Source: Sporodiniella umbellata
Lineage: Eukaryota; Mucoromycota; Mucoromycetes; Mucorales; Rhizopodaceae
Direction: 5' to 3'
Assembly (NCBI GenBank): GCA_025677835.1
Contig: JAIXMR010000048.1
Coordinates: 1-64,000, forward strand
Length of the DNA stretch: 64,000 bases
Shown here in pieces: positions 25,714 to 37,028 of this stretch; within the stretch, counting starts at the first letter, position 1, and each line of letters starts with the position of its first letter. A program made the translations under genes and the position numbers. The notes below the pieces were generated by a model. The model did no database searches, was not told the DNA's origin, and saw nothing but the letters and a program-made list of their open reading frames with translations.

Positions 25714-26501
25714 ATGAATTTTAATGGAGCATTAGATTTCACACATACCCAATCACCAGAATACCACGCGCTTTGCTATGGTTGGGTTTTCTGGTTTATG
25801 CACAGATCTCCTGGAGAGAAAATAGTAGATTATGAAGCAGCTATGAAAAAAATTGCAACTTTCAAAACTGTAAGTTTTATTGTTTTTGTTGCTTTACTTT
25901 CTCTCTCTTTTTTTTTTCTCACTTTGTATTGCACTCCAATCCTAACGTGACGCTCTGTAGGTTGAGGAGTTTTGGGCTGTATATAGTCATCTTCGTCGCC
26001 CAAGCGATTTACCCAACATTAGCGATTATCATTTATTTAAACAGGGTGTTCGACCTGTCTGGGAGGTAAAAACAACAACAGCGTAAAATAAGGGCAAAAA
26101 GAATTAACCAATTTTTCTATATACAGGACGATGTGAATATAAATGGCGGAAAGTGGATTGTTAGAATTAAAAAAGGGTTAGCTAGTCGATATTGGGAGTT
26201 ATTAGTCTTAGCTATCATTGGGAATCAATTTGACGTTGGCAACGAGATATGTGGAGCAGTGTTGTCTATTAGAGGTTCAGAGGATATCATTTCTGTGTGG
26301 AATAGAACGTCATCTAACGGCAAGATAAATTTAAAAATAAGGTAAATACCTGCATGGAGAGGAGAAGGAAGCTAAATTTCGTACAGAGATACAATCAAGA
26401 GACACCTAAGTCTACCCGCGGAAATCATAATGGAATATAAAACCCACAACGACGCACTTCGAGACAAATCCAGCTTCCGTAATACTGACGTGTTTCGATG
26501 A
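25714..26501 (+). CDS. Translation initiation factor 4E, class 2 (4EHP/eIF4E2-like)
   Basis: mRNA cap-binding protein; class 2 members usually repress translation. Exons 25714-25869, 25961-26065, 26127-26341 and 26387-26501 join to 196 residues. Cap-pocket and class marks: VFWFMHRSPG, VEEFWAVYSHLRRPSDL, HLFKQGVRPVWED, NGGKWIVRIKKGLASRYWE, GNEICGAVLSIR, DIISVWNR and the tail EIIMEYKTHNDAL. In eIF4E1 the first cap Trp is W; here the segment reads GWVFWF, and the second is in PVWED. The block KKGLASRYWE and EYKTH match the class 2 pattern. Starts 143 nt after the HIR1 stop on the same strand. Confidence 0.93.
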
Positions 26502-27357
26502 ATGAAACAAACTTCAGCAAACTCATCGTCTTATATTCCAGTTTTTATTGTCATATAAACTTAAAAAAAACGCGTATAGAAAGGTGGCAAACTTTAGATG
26601 ACGCAATGGATCCATTATATGTTGCTCTTTTTTGCCTGGATGTGTAATATGGAAATCCAGACTCGTGTGACTATTTATGAAAGAGAAAAAGAACAATTTT
26701 ATCTTGTCTTCAGACATTAGGCGTTTTTTACTCTGTCTGCAAACTATATGATGACTCTTGTATTTTTTTTTTTCGAGAGCCTAATAGTAGAGTCTGACTT
26801 GGTCGTACCAATGGGACTACAGAATCAACAGTCTATCGGAGTTCTTTAGACCAATGAATTTTTCAAGAAAGTAGCAGTCCTCTATTATGTGGCTTATAAC
26901 TTCTATAAAAGATTAAGATTTGTCATTAATTTCTCTTTACATATTTTATCCTACTTATTATCCTGTGGTACATTCTCTTTATAACAATGAATTTATGCCC
27001 TTGGGAAAAGTTGGAAAGAAGGAGTCAATTTCTCTTTCTACTGTGTTTGATCTCTTATCAAACATACTGAAAAGAAATCTACATTATATCTATTAAAACA
27101 AACGAAAAAAAAGACTTCCTTTACATGATTTTCCAAAATTGGGTTTCATGATTAGCATTCCAACTGGTATTTACGAAGTTTGAACTAAACTCTAAGTGTT
27201 GCAATCGATCTATGCAAACCTAATCCATAATGCAGGATTAGTAAATCGATTTAGATGTTTTATTATTAATACAACAAAGAATAAGTAATAGGGTGTTAAT
27301 ACAAGAATTAATTACAAATATACAAAAATATGTAGAGAGGGGGGGGGGTTTGGGGGT
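26502..27357. other. Convergent intergenic stretch
   Basis: 3' flanks of eIF4E2 (+) and the GATA factor (-). A G run (27340-27349) sits just past the GATA stop. No gene seen. Confidence 0.55.
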
Positions 27358-28706
27358 TTAGCAGCAGTTAGAAAGCATGTCATCAACTAAAGTGTTTGAA
27401 AATGTATCGTTTAACAACATAAAAGAGTCTGACTGTAAGTTGATGTCTGACTCCTGTAGTCTTTTACTGTTTTTTCGAGCTTGATGGGCATGGTTGCTTT
27501 CGTATCGCTGCCTTTTTTTTATAATGTCTGTTTTCATCGATAGTGGGCGACGTTCATGATGCAATTTCAAACTAAAAACGCTCTATGAGTTTTTTTTTTT
27601 TAGTGAGCGTATGTACTTACTATAAACCGCAAGCGTTGCATAGCGGGGCTCCTTCGTCGTCTCTTCTCCACAGAGGGGTTTTCTTAGTTGAGCAATTTGA
27701 ACATATCAACCGAGGCCCTTCATCTTCTTTTACCTCTTTTTTGGTATTGTGAGGTTTCAGTGATCTAGGCCGAGGCGCTTTATGTAGTTTTTGACTGCGT
27801 AAAGTAAGCGGCTGAAGCTCTAGTATACTTTTTTTGCACTTACTATAAACCGCATGCATTGCAAAGCAGATCGTCTTCAATAGATCGTCTCCAAAGAGGT
27901 GTAGAAGTAGCACCGCAATTTGTGCAAACAGGTTTGTTTTCTGCATGGCTACTCGAAGGCTTTTTATTTTCTCGAGGAGAAGTGGGCGCACTTGAATAAT
28001 GAGGCGATAGACTACAGTACAGCATTCAGTTAACAAAAGTGGGGATTGGAATCAAAACTTACATATTTTCTTCAACCTTAGCAGACAAAGGTGTTGTAAA
28101 CCCCTGTTGATCAAATGGAATGGGCGTATGCTGGCCTAACAATTTACTGTGTAAGGTAGCAGTAGGAGGTGGGGGTGGTAGTGAAGTGTTGGCAACGTAA
28201 AGGGCATTGTTATCAACGGGGTGTGTTAAGGCATTGTCAATCATTAAGCTTTGAGTTGCTGTAGGCGAGTAGTAAGGTAAGCTGGGTGAAGGATAACCAA
28301 AATCCCACCCATCTTCCATGTCTTCTGCCATAGGAAACACTTGGAAAAGAGGATCGATAGTAGAACGGTCTGAGGTGAAATGAGCTGGCAGATAAGAGTA
28401 ATCGGGAATGAATGGTGGCTGCTCAAATACAACAGGTTCTGGTCGTTTCTTTTTTGCCATGGAAACTGTGTTCGTTTTAAGTTTTCTGACAGTTTTTGTT
28501 GACAGTGCTTGAAAAGTACTTTTCTTTTTGTTTTGTTCTCTAAACCAAAGCCTCCAAGACAAGTTTTCAAGTCGGCTGCCATGCTCAAGAGAGCTTTTTA
28601 TTTTTGCACATATTTTCCATGATTGATACAAATCGTCTTCTGATTCCATTAAGGAAAACGGCGTAAAAGCCTTGTTCCCCTTTACAACCAATGATAATGG
28701 TGCCAT
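27358..28706 (-). CDS. GATA transcription factor with areA-type N-terminal motif and two zinc fingers
   Basis: Sequence-specific DNA-binding regulator. Exons 28706-28063, 28011-27844, 27794-27621 and 27571-27358 join in phase 2 each time to 399 residues. Residues about 17-50 match the fungal DUF1752/areA N-terminal motif ([30 protein letters not shown]). Two C-X2-C-X17-C-X2-C fingers lie at about 244-268 (CTNC...CNAC) and 302-326 (CSNC...CNAC). The second continues into the classic basic tail [16 protein letters not shown]; the first has a short basic tail ([12 protein letters not shown]). An N-terminal nitrogen-regulator motif together with two fingers (the siderophore-repressor arrangement) is mixed; neither nitrogen nor iron control can be claimed. 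Poly-A upstream of the start on the plus strand. Confidence 0.9.
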
Positions 28707-29948
28707 GAAAGCTTTTCCTTTACAAAAAAAAAAAAAAAAGAAAGAATAGTAAAAAAAAATTGCATTTTTTGTGGGAACATTATCGACCAATTATATGGCA
28801 TACAATAACAATTCTATTCTAGTAACCCATGTTTTATTTAATAGAACTTGTTCTGCTTTAAGACAGGTATTGATTGTAAATCAAGGCTTTCAATGCAGTC
28901 TAAAAAAAAAAAGATCCTTTACAGGCAGTAAAAGTGCTGCGTAATTCGATCAAACTATCTTAAAAGCAAAGACTATATAGTGTTTACTTGATGAGATAGA
29001 ACTTCATCTAAAAAAGAAATACGTACACAACGGAGTTTGTAAAAGCAATAGGATTTCAAAACGTTTAAAAATTTTCAAATCCAATTGAGTGATTTTGGAT
29101 TTAAATGACCTATCAAAACTTAGTGAGCAAGATGTAACCAAGCAAAGCGTGCAAAACGTATTGAACCAAACGGCATTTTGTATTCACTGCTTGTAAGGGT
29201 TCTTTGTGTAACTTTCGAAGGAGTTGAATAGAGTCTATTGTGAAATGATCACATTTTGATCGTTATGATTTAAAGTCAGTGAAGCACATAAGAATAGATG
29301 GAACTCAGGACAGAATTTGCTTTCTGAGTTGCCTGCTGATCGTTGACACAAACAGGCTACTAGTATAGGCTGTATATTTAAAATCAGACTCAAACGAACC
29401 TTGCATCAGTAAAAGTAATACAATTTCTTTATTTGTAAGCTAATTAGAAAAACAGACTTTGTTTTTATCTACTACATAGCACCTATTACATATGAACACA
29501 CTCCTGTATTCCAAAGTAAGCTTGAATTTTAAAAAAAAATGGCAATAACTGATTTTCGCATATTGCAGTTTACAGCAACACACTAGCTTTTATAAGTCGA
29601 AAAAGTTGCGCCCCTTCGACGTCTTTTCTTTTCATTCTACCAGAGATAGCCCAATGACCATATTCTCGTATTTTATTTTTTTGCTGCTGCTCAGTTGCAG
29701 CTGTTTTGATTGTTCTTAATGGAAGCCCAGAATCCACTTACTTATTTGCTAACATACATATCTGCCATAGTTGTAGAGGTTAAATACGCTGTTAAGTTGG
29801 GTGTTCCTGTCTTTCCTATTTTACGGGGTTAATCAAATTGTACTCTTAAATGAATTCTTGGATAGGCGGTCTGAGTTTATACTAGGCAAAGTCAAAATGG
29901 GATTTCTTTTTATGAGAATCAGTAAACGTTTTTTCGTGTCATTCAAAA
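28707..29948. promoter_or_regulatory. Divergent promoter region of GATA factor and rhodanese gene
   Basis: About 1.2 kb, AT-rich, no coding gene. Contains WGATAR-type sites, for example AGATAG at 28994-28999 and 29644-29649, which could allow autoregulation; such hexamers are common by chance in AT-rich DNA. A small inverted repeat (AAATCCAA...TTGGATTT) lies at about 29078-29104. Confidence 0.35.
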
Positions 29949-30608
29949 ATGTTGTCTCGAAGAATCTTGAGCCGAACCCTTTTGGATTGCCAAAGAACTG
30001 TTCTGAAAAGTTCTTTTACTTCTAGCAAACTAGGCGTTAATGGCTTGCATTTATCATCAGCTTGGGTGAAGGGAAATGAGTACTCCACAGCTCAAGGTTT
30101 CAAGACAGCTACCTTCGAGGACATTCAGCAATTAATAAAAAATAAGAACAAGGTGGGTTTTTGCAGTTCGAAGCTCCTATGTATAAACAAATGTTCATTC
30201 AATGAAGAATTGTGTCTTATTAGATGTGAGAGAGTATAGTGAAGTAGAAAAAGGATATATTCCCACAGCCAAGAATGTTCCATTGGTACTTTTAGAGAAG
30301 ATACATCGCATTAAACATAAATTAATATTCATGTATTCAATAGACACAGTTTGGCCGAGCTTGGAAGCTCTCAAATGAAGACTTTAAGGAAACGTATGGG
30401 TTTGATAAGCCTAGCCATGATGTTAAAATGATTCCTTATTGTTTGAAAGGAGTACGCAGTGCTTTAGCAGCAGAACATCTCTCTTCAATAGGCTTTACCA
30501 AGTAGGGAAGACAAAAACATAGAGAGTATTATATATTTAGACTATTTTTGTAGTATCGAGAACTATGTTGGAAGCTACGATGATTATCTCAAGAAAAAAA
30601 GCGATTAA
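29949..30608 (+). CDS. Mitochondrial rhodanese-domain sulfurtransferase
   Basis: Exons 29949-30152, 30208-30285, 30344-30501 and 30554-30608 join to 164 residues. The first about 45 residues are rich in Arg, Ser and Leu without acids (MLSRRILSRTLL), a mitochondrial presequence. The rhodanese domain follows: LLDVREYSEVEKGYIPTAKNVPL and the active-site loop PYCLKGVRSA, i.e. CxxGxR with the persulfide-carrying Cys present. Single domain, like yeast Rdl1/Rdl2. Expected role is sulfur transfer from thiosulfate or persulfides. The acceptor of intron 1 (GAAG before 30208) is chosen because it alone restores frame. Confidence 0.9.
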
Positions 30609-31079
30609 ATAAACATAACATTGGCCTTTACAGAAAAGAAAAAAAGGGCAAACTTTGCTATTATCACAAGCATTTTTGTTTTGTGATGCAATGAACATAT
30701 ATCGTTCAAAGAAAAGCCAAATAAAAAAAAAGACTAGACTTGAGCTATGATTTAAAAGCTAATAAAATTTAAAAAAGAGTAAACAACGTAATGATAAGCC
30801 AGCGTGTATACTGATTGTGGCTGAATAATTATTTACAACGTACTTTTACGATAATGTGTGATAAGACCCGGGTTACGTTTTAGTAGGGCCGATAACCAAA
30901 TTTACTGTAGGTCAAGCCTTTTTTCTTCGAAATAGTGCTAGGCATGTAAAAAAAGATTTCAGTGTTTTACAATTGTTTACACCTGAGCGATGTATCTCTA
31001 ACGTGTTTAACCATAAAGTTAGGAATTTTATTAAATAGTATATACAGCTAAAGAAACTATATGGTGTTTTGGTATAGAG
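30609..31079. other. Convergent intergenic stretch
   Basis: 3' flanks of the rhodanese gene and PEX13; AT-rich, nothing recognisable. Confidence 0.55.
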
Positions 31080-32223
31080 TTATTTTACTGCTATTTTTTC
31101 AGTCAGTTCTTCGGGAGATTTTTGAGTTTGGTTTTGGCTTGCTGGCCCTTTTTGTATGATTTCTACATAGTTAGCAGGAAACATACCCAAAGTGCCGTCT
31201 CTTAAGCGGCCATGCCACCATTGGCTTGTTGCATTTGTTACAGGGTCTGTTTTAGAGATTATAGCAACGATGTCGCCTTTTTTCAGAGATAGCTCTGATT
31301 GTGATTCTGCAGAAAAGTCATAAACTGCACGGGCAAATTCCAATTTACTAGGATCAACAGTTGCTGCTGTAGCTGAGGTTTGTAGTTTGTGTTGGTTTTT
31401 TGAGATGAGCTGAATAAGTTTATGCATTAGATAAGGTAATCCAACAACCATCAATAAGAAAACGATCAACGGTTTGCGAGACATTTTGGGCTCTTGGTAT
31501 TGCTCGAAAGCTTTGAGATTAATTTCTTTTTCTTGGCCTTTACCAAAAAGACGCTTTACAAAACGATAAAGGGCAAATATACTAAAAACTTGCCCCAAAT
31601 AATTACGCAAATGGCCGAATTGCTCGGCTACGCCCATGATAGCCATAAAACTGGAGTGAGTAGCCATAAATGTAGAATCAAGCATTTGAGCAAAACCTCC
31701 AAAGCTTCCAACTATATTTTCAACAACTTCGAAGGTTGGACGGGTACCCTGTTCCATTTGTTGTGTAAGACTCATTCCTGGTCCAAAGCGATTCATGCCG
31801 TTCATATTATTCATACCAAGACGATTTCCATAGCCGCCGTAGCCTCCGTATCCACCATAGGAGCTACCATATCCACCATAGGAGTTACCATATCCACCAT
31901 AGGAGCTACCGTATCCACCATAGGAGCCACCATATCCACCATACGAATTTCCGTATCCACCGTAGCCAGTCGATCCATATCCAGTTGACCCATATCCAGT
32001 TGAACCATAGCCGGTTGAACCATAGCCGGTTGACCCATAGCCTAGTCGAAATTGGTTAAGCTTTTTTTTTTTGTTTAGGTTGTTTTTCAATTTGTATATT
32101 ACCTGTAGGTCTTGCAGGCACTTCTATTGTTCTAGATGGCACTTCAGGTGCTGTTATTTCTGCTGCTACTGTAGGTGAGGTGACATTGTTATTAACTTCC
32201 CAAGGTTTAGGTGGTGAGGGCAT
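31080..32223 (-). CDS. PEX13: Peroxisomal import docking protein PEX13
   Basis: Docking-complex membrane protein for PTS1/PTS2 receptors. Exons 32223-32103 and 32041-31080 join (G|GC) to 360 residues. N-terminus MPSPPKPWE is typical. Then a Tyr/Gly-rich segment of YGSTG and YGGYG-type repeats (about residues 41-105), which in other species forms the disordered, cohesive pore region. A conserved membrane domain follows (LDSTFMATHSSFMAIMGVAEQFGHLR) with a second hydrophobic span (PLIVFLLMVVGLPYLM), and a C-terminal SH3 domain (ARAVYDFSAESQSELSLKKGD, QWWHGRL, GMFPANYVE). The repeats produce long shadow frames on both strands. Confidence 0.96.
31833..32040 (-). repeat. Tandem minisatellite coding the PEX13 Tyr-Gly repeats
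   Basis: Five 15-bp units coding Gly-Tyr-Gly-Ser-Thr (31965-32040) pass into 24- to 27-bp units coding Ser-Tyr-Gly-Gly-Tyr-Gly (31833-31965). Units differ mostly at third positions, so the array has been under protein-level selection while being prone to unit gain or loss. Confidence 0.85.
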
Positions 32224-34496
32224 TTGTACGGTAGAAGAAAGAAAAGGAATCAAATTGTTATATTCGGACCAGCGTAATTATAAATCTAATTGGTTCGAGA
32301 GGAGTTTTAAAAAAGAAAAAAAATATTTGTCATTCGTAAAGCGAGCATTTGAATTTTTATGCGTTACAGTTCGTACTTTTTAGTAAAATTAACGCTTTTT
32401 TAAAATTAAGCATCGCAAAAAATGTACATATGTGTCGTTTCCTCAGAAAAAATCTGTAAACTGTACTCATTTGGCTTGAAGATAAAACCAGAAGGAAGTA
32501 AATTTTTGTGCTATTCTTGTCTCCTGTTCTCTTAAAAAAGCACATCCATTTAATTTGTACAGCCATAATACAAATCCCTGATTATTTTGGTATTAGATCA
32601 AAAAGCCACTTTAAAGTCCCGACATTGATATACCACACATGCTATAACAGAAGCTAGACTAGTCAATAAAAAAAATTTGGGAAAATTATCCAGAAAGCGA
32701 TAGGATTTTTTGTTTCGTAGTCTTTTGTACCATCTTCTTTTGACTAGGTCTTTGCTTTCAGCAAGAGTATTTAATATACAAAGCGATTTACTCCAAATAA
32801 AAAACAAGATCTCTTGCATTCTGAAAGCCTTTTGAATTATAAAAAAACCAAATAAATATATTAGCTATAGAGCAGGCTTTGACACTTGGATTGATTCATT
32901 GTTCTCTCTTTCTTACTTTCATCGATCAAAAAACTAACTGATAATATCGGCATCTTCTTTTATGTAACCAAATTGGAATATCGAGAACATACAGCACAGT
33001 ACATCTTGCTTCAGGATATTGTGCATCTTGTTTTTTTTTTTTAAGAAGAGCTTGTGACAAACCATTTCTTGGTGGTCTTTCTTGCTTTTCATTTTAGCTT
33101 TAGAGTTTTTTTTCGCCAAATGAATTAGAGCGTATTCAATCTTTTTTTCCCCTTTAAACTATTTGTTCTTTATATTTCTCATAACCAGTAAACGTGTATT
33201 ACTTAAAAACAATGACTTTACAATGCTCTATGTTGGGTATGAGATGGAAGCCTCAACATTTACCAAAATCTGAGACTTTCACACCAGTATCACTGAACTT
33301 TTCCTTTGGCCAAATTTGTATTCGTAGATGAATTAAAAAGAGCGAGGCGCTTAATGTTGAAGGATGTTTAAAAAAATGTTTTTAAGTAAAACTTCGGCAA
33401 AGACTACGTATTTGTTTTTAGGATCTGCCTGTCATAAACATAAAATTTCGTGAATCGATCAGTGGCGATACTATGAAGAAGACGTTGAAAAGAGAAGAGC
33501 TATAAAGGCATTTATGAGATGAGCACAGGGTACCCTCATTTTGCTCTTAGTACAAACAATAGAAATTGGGAAACTTTGATCAGAAACCTCTGACTCACAT
33601 GTGAATCAAGTACACAGTAGTTTTGTATCACGGCTTTTAATAGTATAAATCAAATTTTTTTCTCATAAAAAAGACAGTTTCCTTTTTCGTTAAATGTGTA
33701 AATTAAGAATGTTTGACGCTGTTCCGAGCACGAAATAGCGATTTAGCTGCCGTGTTAAATTTAAAAGGGCTATACTAAACCATGTAAACCCTGGTAACCC
33801 TGCAAGGTTCAAGCGAGAAACAATAAAGCATGCTTTAACGGATCATATCTGCTTTAAAATAATTTCACCCTATACCTTTCAAAGACGTTTTACTTGAGGG
33901 AGAAAATACTGATAAAGTAAGCGAACGGTACAGACAGTTTCTAATCAAGTTTGTCAAATACAGCCTTTTCATCGAACTTTCATCTATATTTGTCTAAAAA
34001 CGTGGGGGAAGTAATCAAAGTGCTTTCAATTGATCCAAAAAAAAAAGCGGCTTCTTCTAAATCTACGTGATATCGTTTCTTTTATATACAGACTCATGAT
34101 TTTTGCCTTTCTTCTATAACAAGTTTTGCTCTTTTCTAAATAAAAACTGATCACAGTTTATAACCTACTTTTAGGAGTACAAAAGTTTCAGACAATTAAA
34201 AAGATGCATATACTTCATCCAAAAGTATGCTATACTTGGTACGACTTGCTTGAAAATACAAGTACTTGGGACCTATTCAAAACAAGCATGGTTACTGTTG
34301 GTACAAATCCAAATACATTTCCGCAATGTATTAGGAATTGCGCATCCTTACTATTCAATTGTAGTAGTAAGATAGATACTTCGAATGTTGTGGATTTTAA
34401 AGATAATTCTTGGTAGCAGATGTTCAGCTTCCGACAAATGTTAACGTCATCCACTTCCTTAATTTTTGTATTCTATCTTATTCTTAATACCATCAA
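32224..34496. other. 2.3-kb divergent intergenic stretch
   Basis: Between PEX13 (-) and ESS2 (+). No exon-like open frame with family marks. A minus-strand frame at 32819-32598 has a basic stretch (VKRRWYKRLRNKKS) followed by a hydrophobic span and could be chance. Confidence 0.45.
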
Positions 34497-35812
34497 ATGG
34501 CTGCACCAGTAGTCTTAGATGAAGATACCTACACCGAAGCCATCAGTTTCATTATACAAAGAGACTTTTTTCCTAAGCTAGCAAAAATGAAGGCTCAACA
34601 AAGCTTCATTCTGGCAGAGCAGTCAGGATCTTTCAGTGATCTTCAGGAAGCGAGTAAAGCATTGCGAAATCTCAACCAATCTTCAAAAGGTATACTGCCA
34701 ACATAGTCGAAAACTCTAATTCGTTTTGTATTTAGAAAAGAAAGAAAATGTCTCTGTCAATTTTTATTTTGAACAAAATCCAGAGCTCGAAAATAGAGTC
34801 AACCTCAACTTGTCGCTTGATCAGTTTCAATCGTTATATACAAGGTGAACTATTACTATTTGAAACTAGAATATTCAATTCTTTTATTTTTTTATTTTTT
34901 TCAACAGTGAAGATAATTCCTCTTTTACTGAAATTTTAGAAAAAGCCAACTTAAAAGCCAAAGAAAAGAACAAATGGTTTTTTGACAAAGAATCCAACCA
35001 GCTTAAAATTGAAGGTGAGACAGTCAAATTAGTAGAGGGCCCTTTGGGATGGAAGTACAAAGCAAAAAACGCTTTGATGTATTACCCTGGAGGAGAAAGC
35101 GAATCTTGGGTTAAAGAAAATGAAGCAAGGGGGCAGCCAAAAGCTATAAGCTATGGCAATACTGATATGCCAAATTTTCCTAATGAAGGAAGTGTTTCCC
35201 AGGCACCTTCAGATGCAGAAGCAAGCAGAGGGAACTTTACCCCTTGGACAGTAAGAATTAACAACGAATCGACTGCTAATGATAGTTCGCCTTCGCTTAG
35301 AGGCTTTGGGTTTGTTGAAACAACGCCTACTTTGAACGCTCAGCAAGTAGGAACTCCTCAAATGACTTGGGGTGCTATAGAAGGAACGCCTATGCTCATC
35401 GAAGGTTCAACTACACCAGGTCCTCGATTCTCTCTACCGCAAGTTTCCCGAAGAGAGCAGCTAGGGATGAGACTGTCTGAAAAGGCATCCAAAGCCTATC
35501 GTAAAAAGACAAACGAACGAATAACCAAAGGAACACCTCGTTTAGGGTAAAGTGAATGTCTAAGGCTTCTAGCGTACTTACTGATGATTTAGAGCTGGTT
35601 TGATGTCGCCTGCAGCACAACATTTATTGCGTAAAAGCCAAAACTCGCCTCATATTGCAACCAACTCTTTTGGGAATGCGCTTCGAAGCGCCTATAGCTC
35701 CTCCCCTTTACGACCAAGCTCGGGTATAAGAAAGCCTGACGGTACACCTACCCCAGTGGCCTTGTTTCGTGCTGGAACAACTCCCTTGAAAAAGAACCAA
35801 AAACAAAAATAA
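34497..35812 (+). CDS. Splicing factor ESS-2 homolog (DGCR14/Es2)
   Basis: Nuclear C-complex spliceosome protein. Exons 34497-34689, 34736-34844, 34908-35546 and 35593-35812 join to 386 residues. Family marks run the whole length: VLDEDTYTEAISFIIQRDFFPKL at the N-terminus, DQFQSLYTSEDNSSFTEIL, PLGWKYKAKNALMYYPGG (the signature), GFGFVETTPTL, TWGAIEGTPM, PRFSLPQVSRRE and a basic C-terminus with SPAAQHLL. Many TP dipeptides, also typical. Intron 3 acceptor (TTTAG before 35593) keeps frame. The gene is absent from budding yeast but usual in other eukaryotes. Confidence 0.94.
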
Positions 35813-36335
35813 TCAATTTTCAAGCGCTCAAAACATCGTTGTAAATAAAAACCCAATCTTTCATCATATCCTGTTAAAAGCCTCATCATATCCCCAGTTT
35901 TTTTTTTTTTCGACAAAAAGCTTTAAAAACTTTCAATTATTTGAAACGGACAAACCATAAAAAGCGCTTTTTTTAAAAATGTCGAGGTTTTTTTTTTGGT
36001 TATAAAATAGTTAATTCCCTGGGTTTGTATTTAATTATAGGTTTGTACTATTTAGTATAATAGTGCTACTTACTGGGTATAGACTTGTGCTTTATTCAAT
36101 GTATTTTCAGATTTGTTCTTTTCTTCAGCAATCATATTTGGTAGCTGTTGTTCTAGAGTATCTATTCTTTCTTTTTTCAAATTCTTAAATGTATATGCAA
36201 TTTAAATATATTTACTACAGTATATCATAGTATTGTTTCTTATCATACTGCATATCTCTATGTTTTTTATGAATCTATACTTGTTGCTATCATATAATCT
36301 ATAAGTGCTGCCGATAATTTGCATAGCGTCTTCCT
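35813..36335. other. Intergenic, entry to the mobile-element zone
   Basis: 3' flank of ESS2 and AT-rich DNA; T runs near 35899 and 35988. No gene seen. Confidence 0.5.
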
Positions 36336-36827
36336 TCAAGAACCTTTCATATATATCAGAAGATAAATATATATTCTTTGTCTATAGTCATTGCTTTCGA
36401 ATTTTTTATAGTTTCTTTTCACTTTACCTATAACATTTTTTACTTCTTTGTCTTGGTTAGACTTGATATACTCTTTTCTAGGTTTGGGTTTCTCTTTTGG
36501 TACTTCCTCAACATCGCACTCCATATAACTACTTTCTAGTTGATAATACGCATTCATATCAATATTGTCTATGAATACAGGTGGTTCTAGTAGCGAATTT
36601 GGTTGCTGTTGCTGTTGTAGTTGCGGTGTATTTACATTGCTCTCCGCCTTGTTTTCTATTTGTTGAACAACATCTTGTAAGGTCGTCTTTTTCTTCTTGG
36701 TTCTTTGGAAATATTCAGTTAAAATATTATTTAGACTATCCAAGTCTTTAATATCGTACTCTTTCATAATACACTCTAATTTAATGAGGTCAGGAAGATA
36801 GCTTTCACAGTTTTTGCACGAATTCAT
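36336..36827 (-). pseudogene. N-terminal fragment, probably of a Tc1/mariner-like transposase
   Basis: Open frame of 163 residues: Cys pair near the start (CKNC), helical acidic region, a Gln run, an acidic segment (MECDVEEVPKEKPKPRK) and a basic KVKRNYKKFES before a hydrophobic nonsense tail. I associate this layout with the region preceding the helix-turn-helix of transposases repeated in Mucorales; that is recollection, not a search. No DDE part follows on this strand, so the element would be truncated. It might instead be a short host gene. Confidence 0.4.
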
Positions 36828-37028
36828 TTAACAAATACATTTTACATCTGACCGTCGCATATAAAAAGTCATTTGGCACTCTTATACCCCTCGAATTTTT
36901 TGTAGTGCACTTCATTCGTCTTACTTTTCAAATATCTATTTTGAGTATTGCCAAATGTCAGATATTTCTAAGAGTAAGTAATGCTTCCCTAAAATTGGAC
37001 GTCGCTAAAGTTCTAAACCTGTATATTG

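Noticed and set aside
31494..31988. Plus-strand frame of 164 codons and repeat-derived minus frames
   Set aside because: Shadow of PEX13; the open length comes from the Tyr-Gly minisatellite and membrane region.
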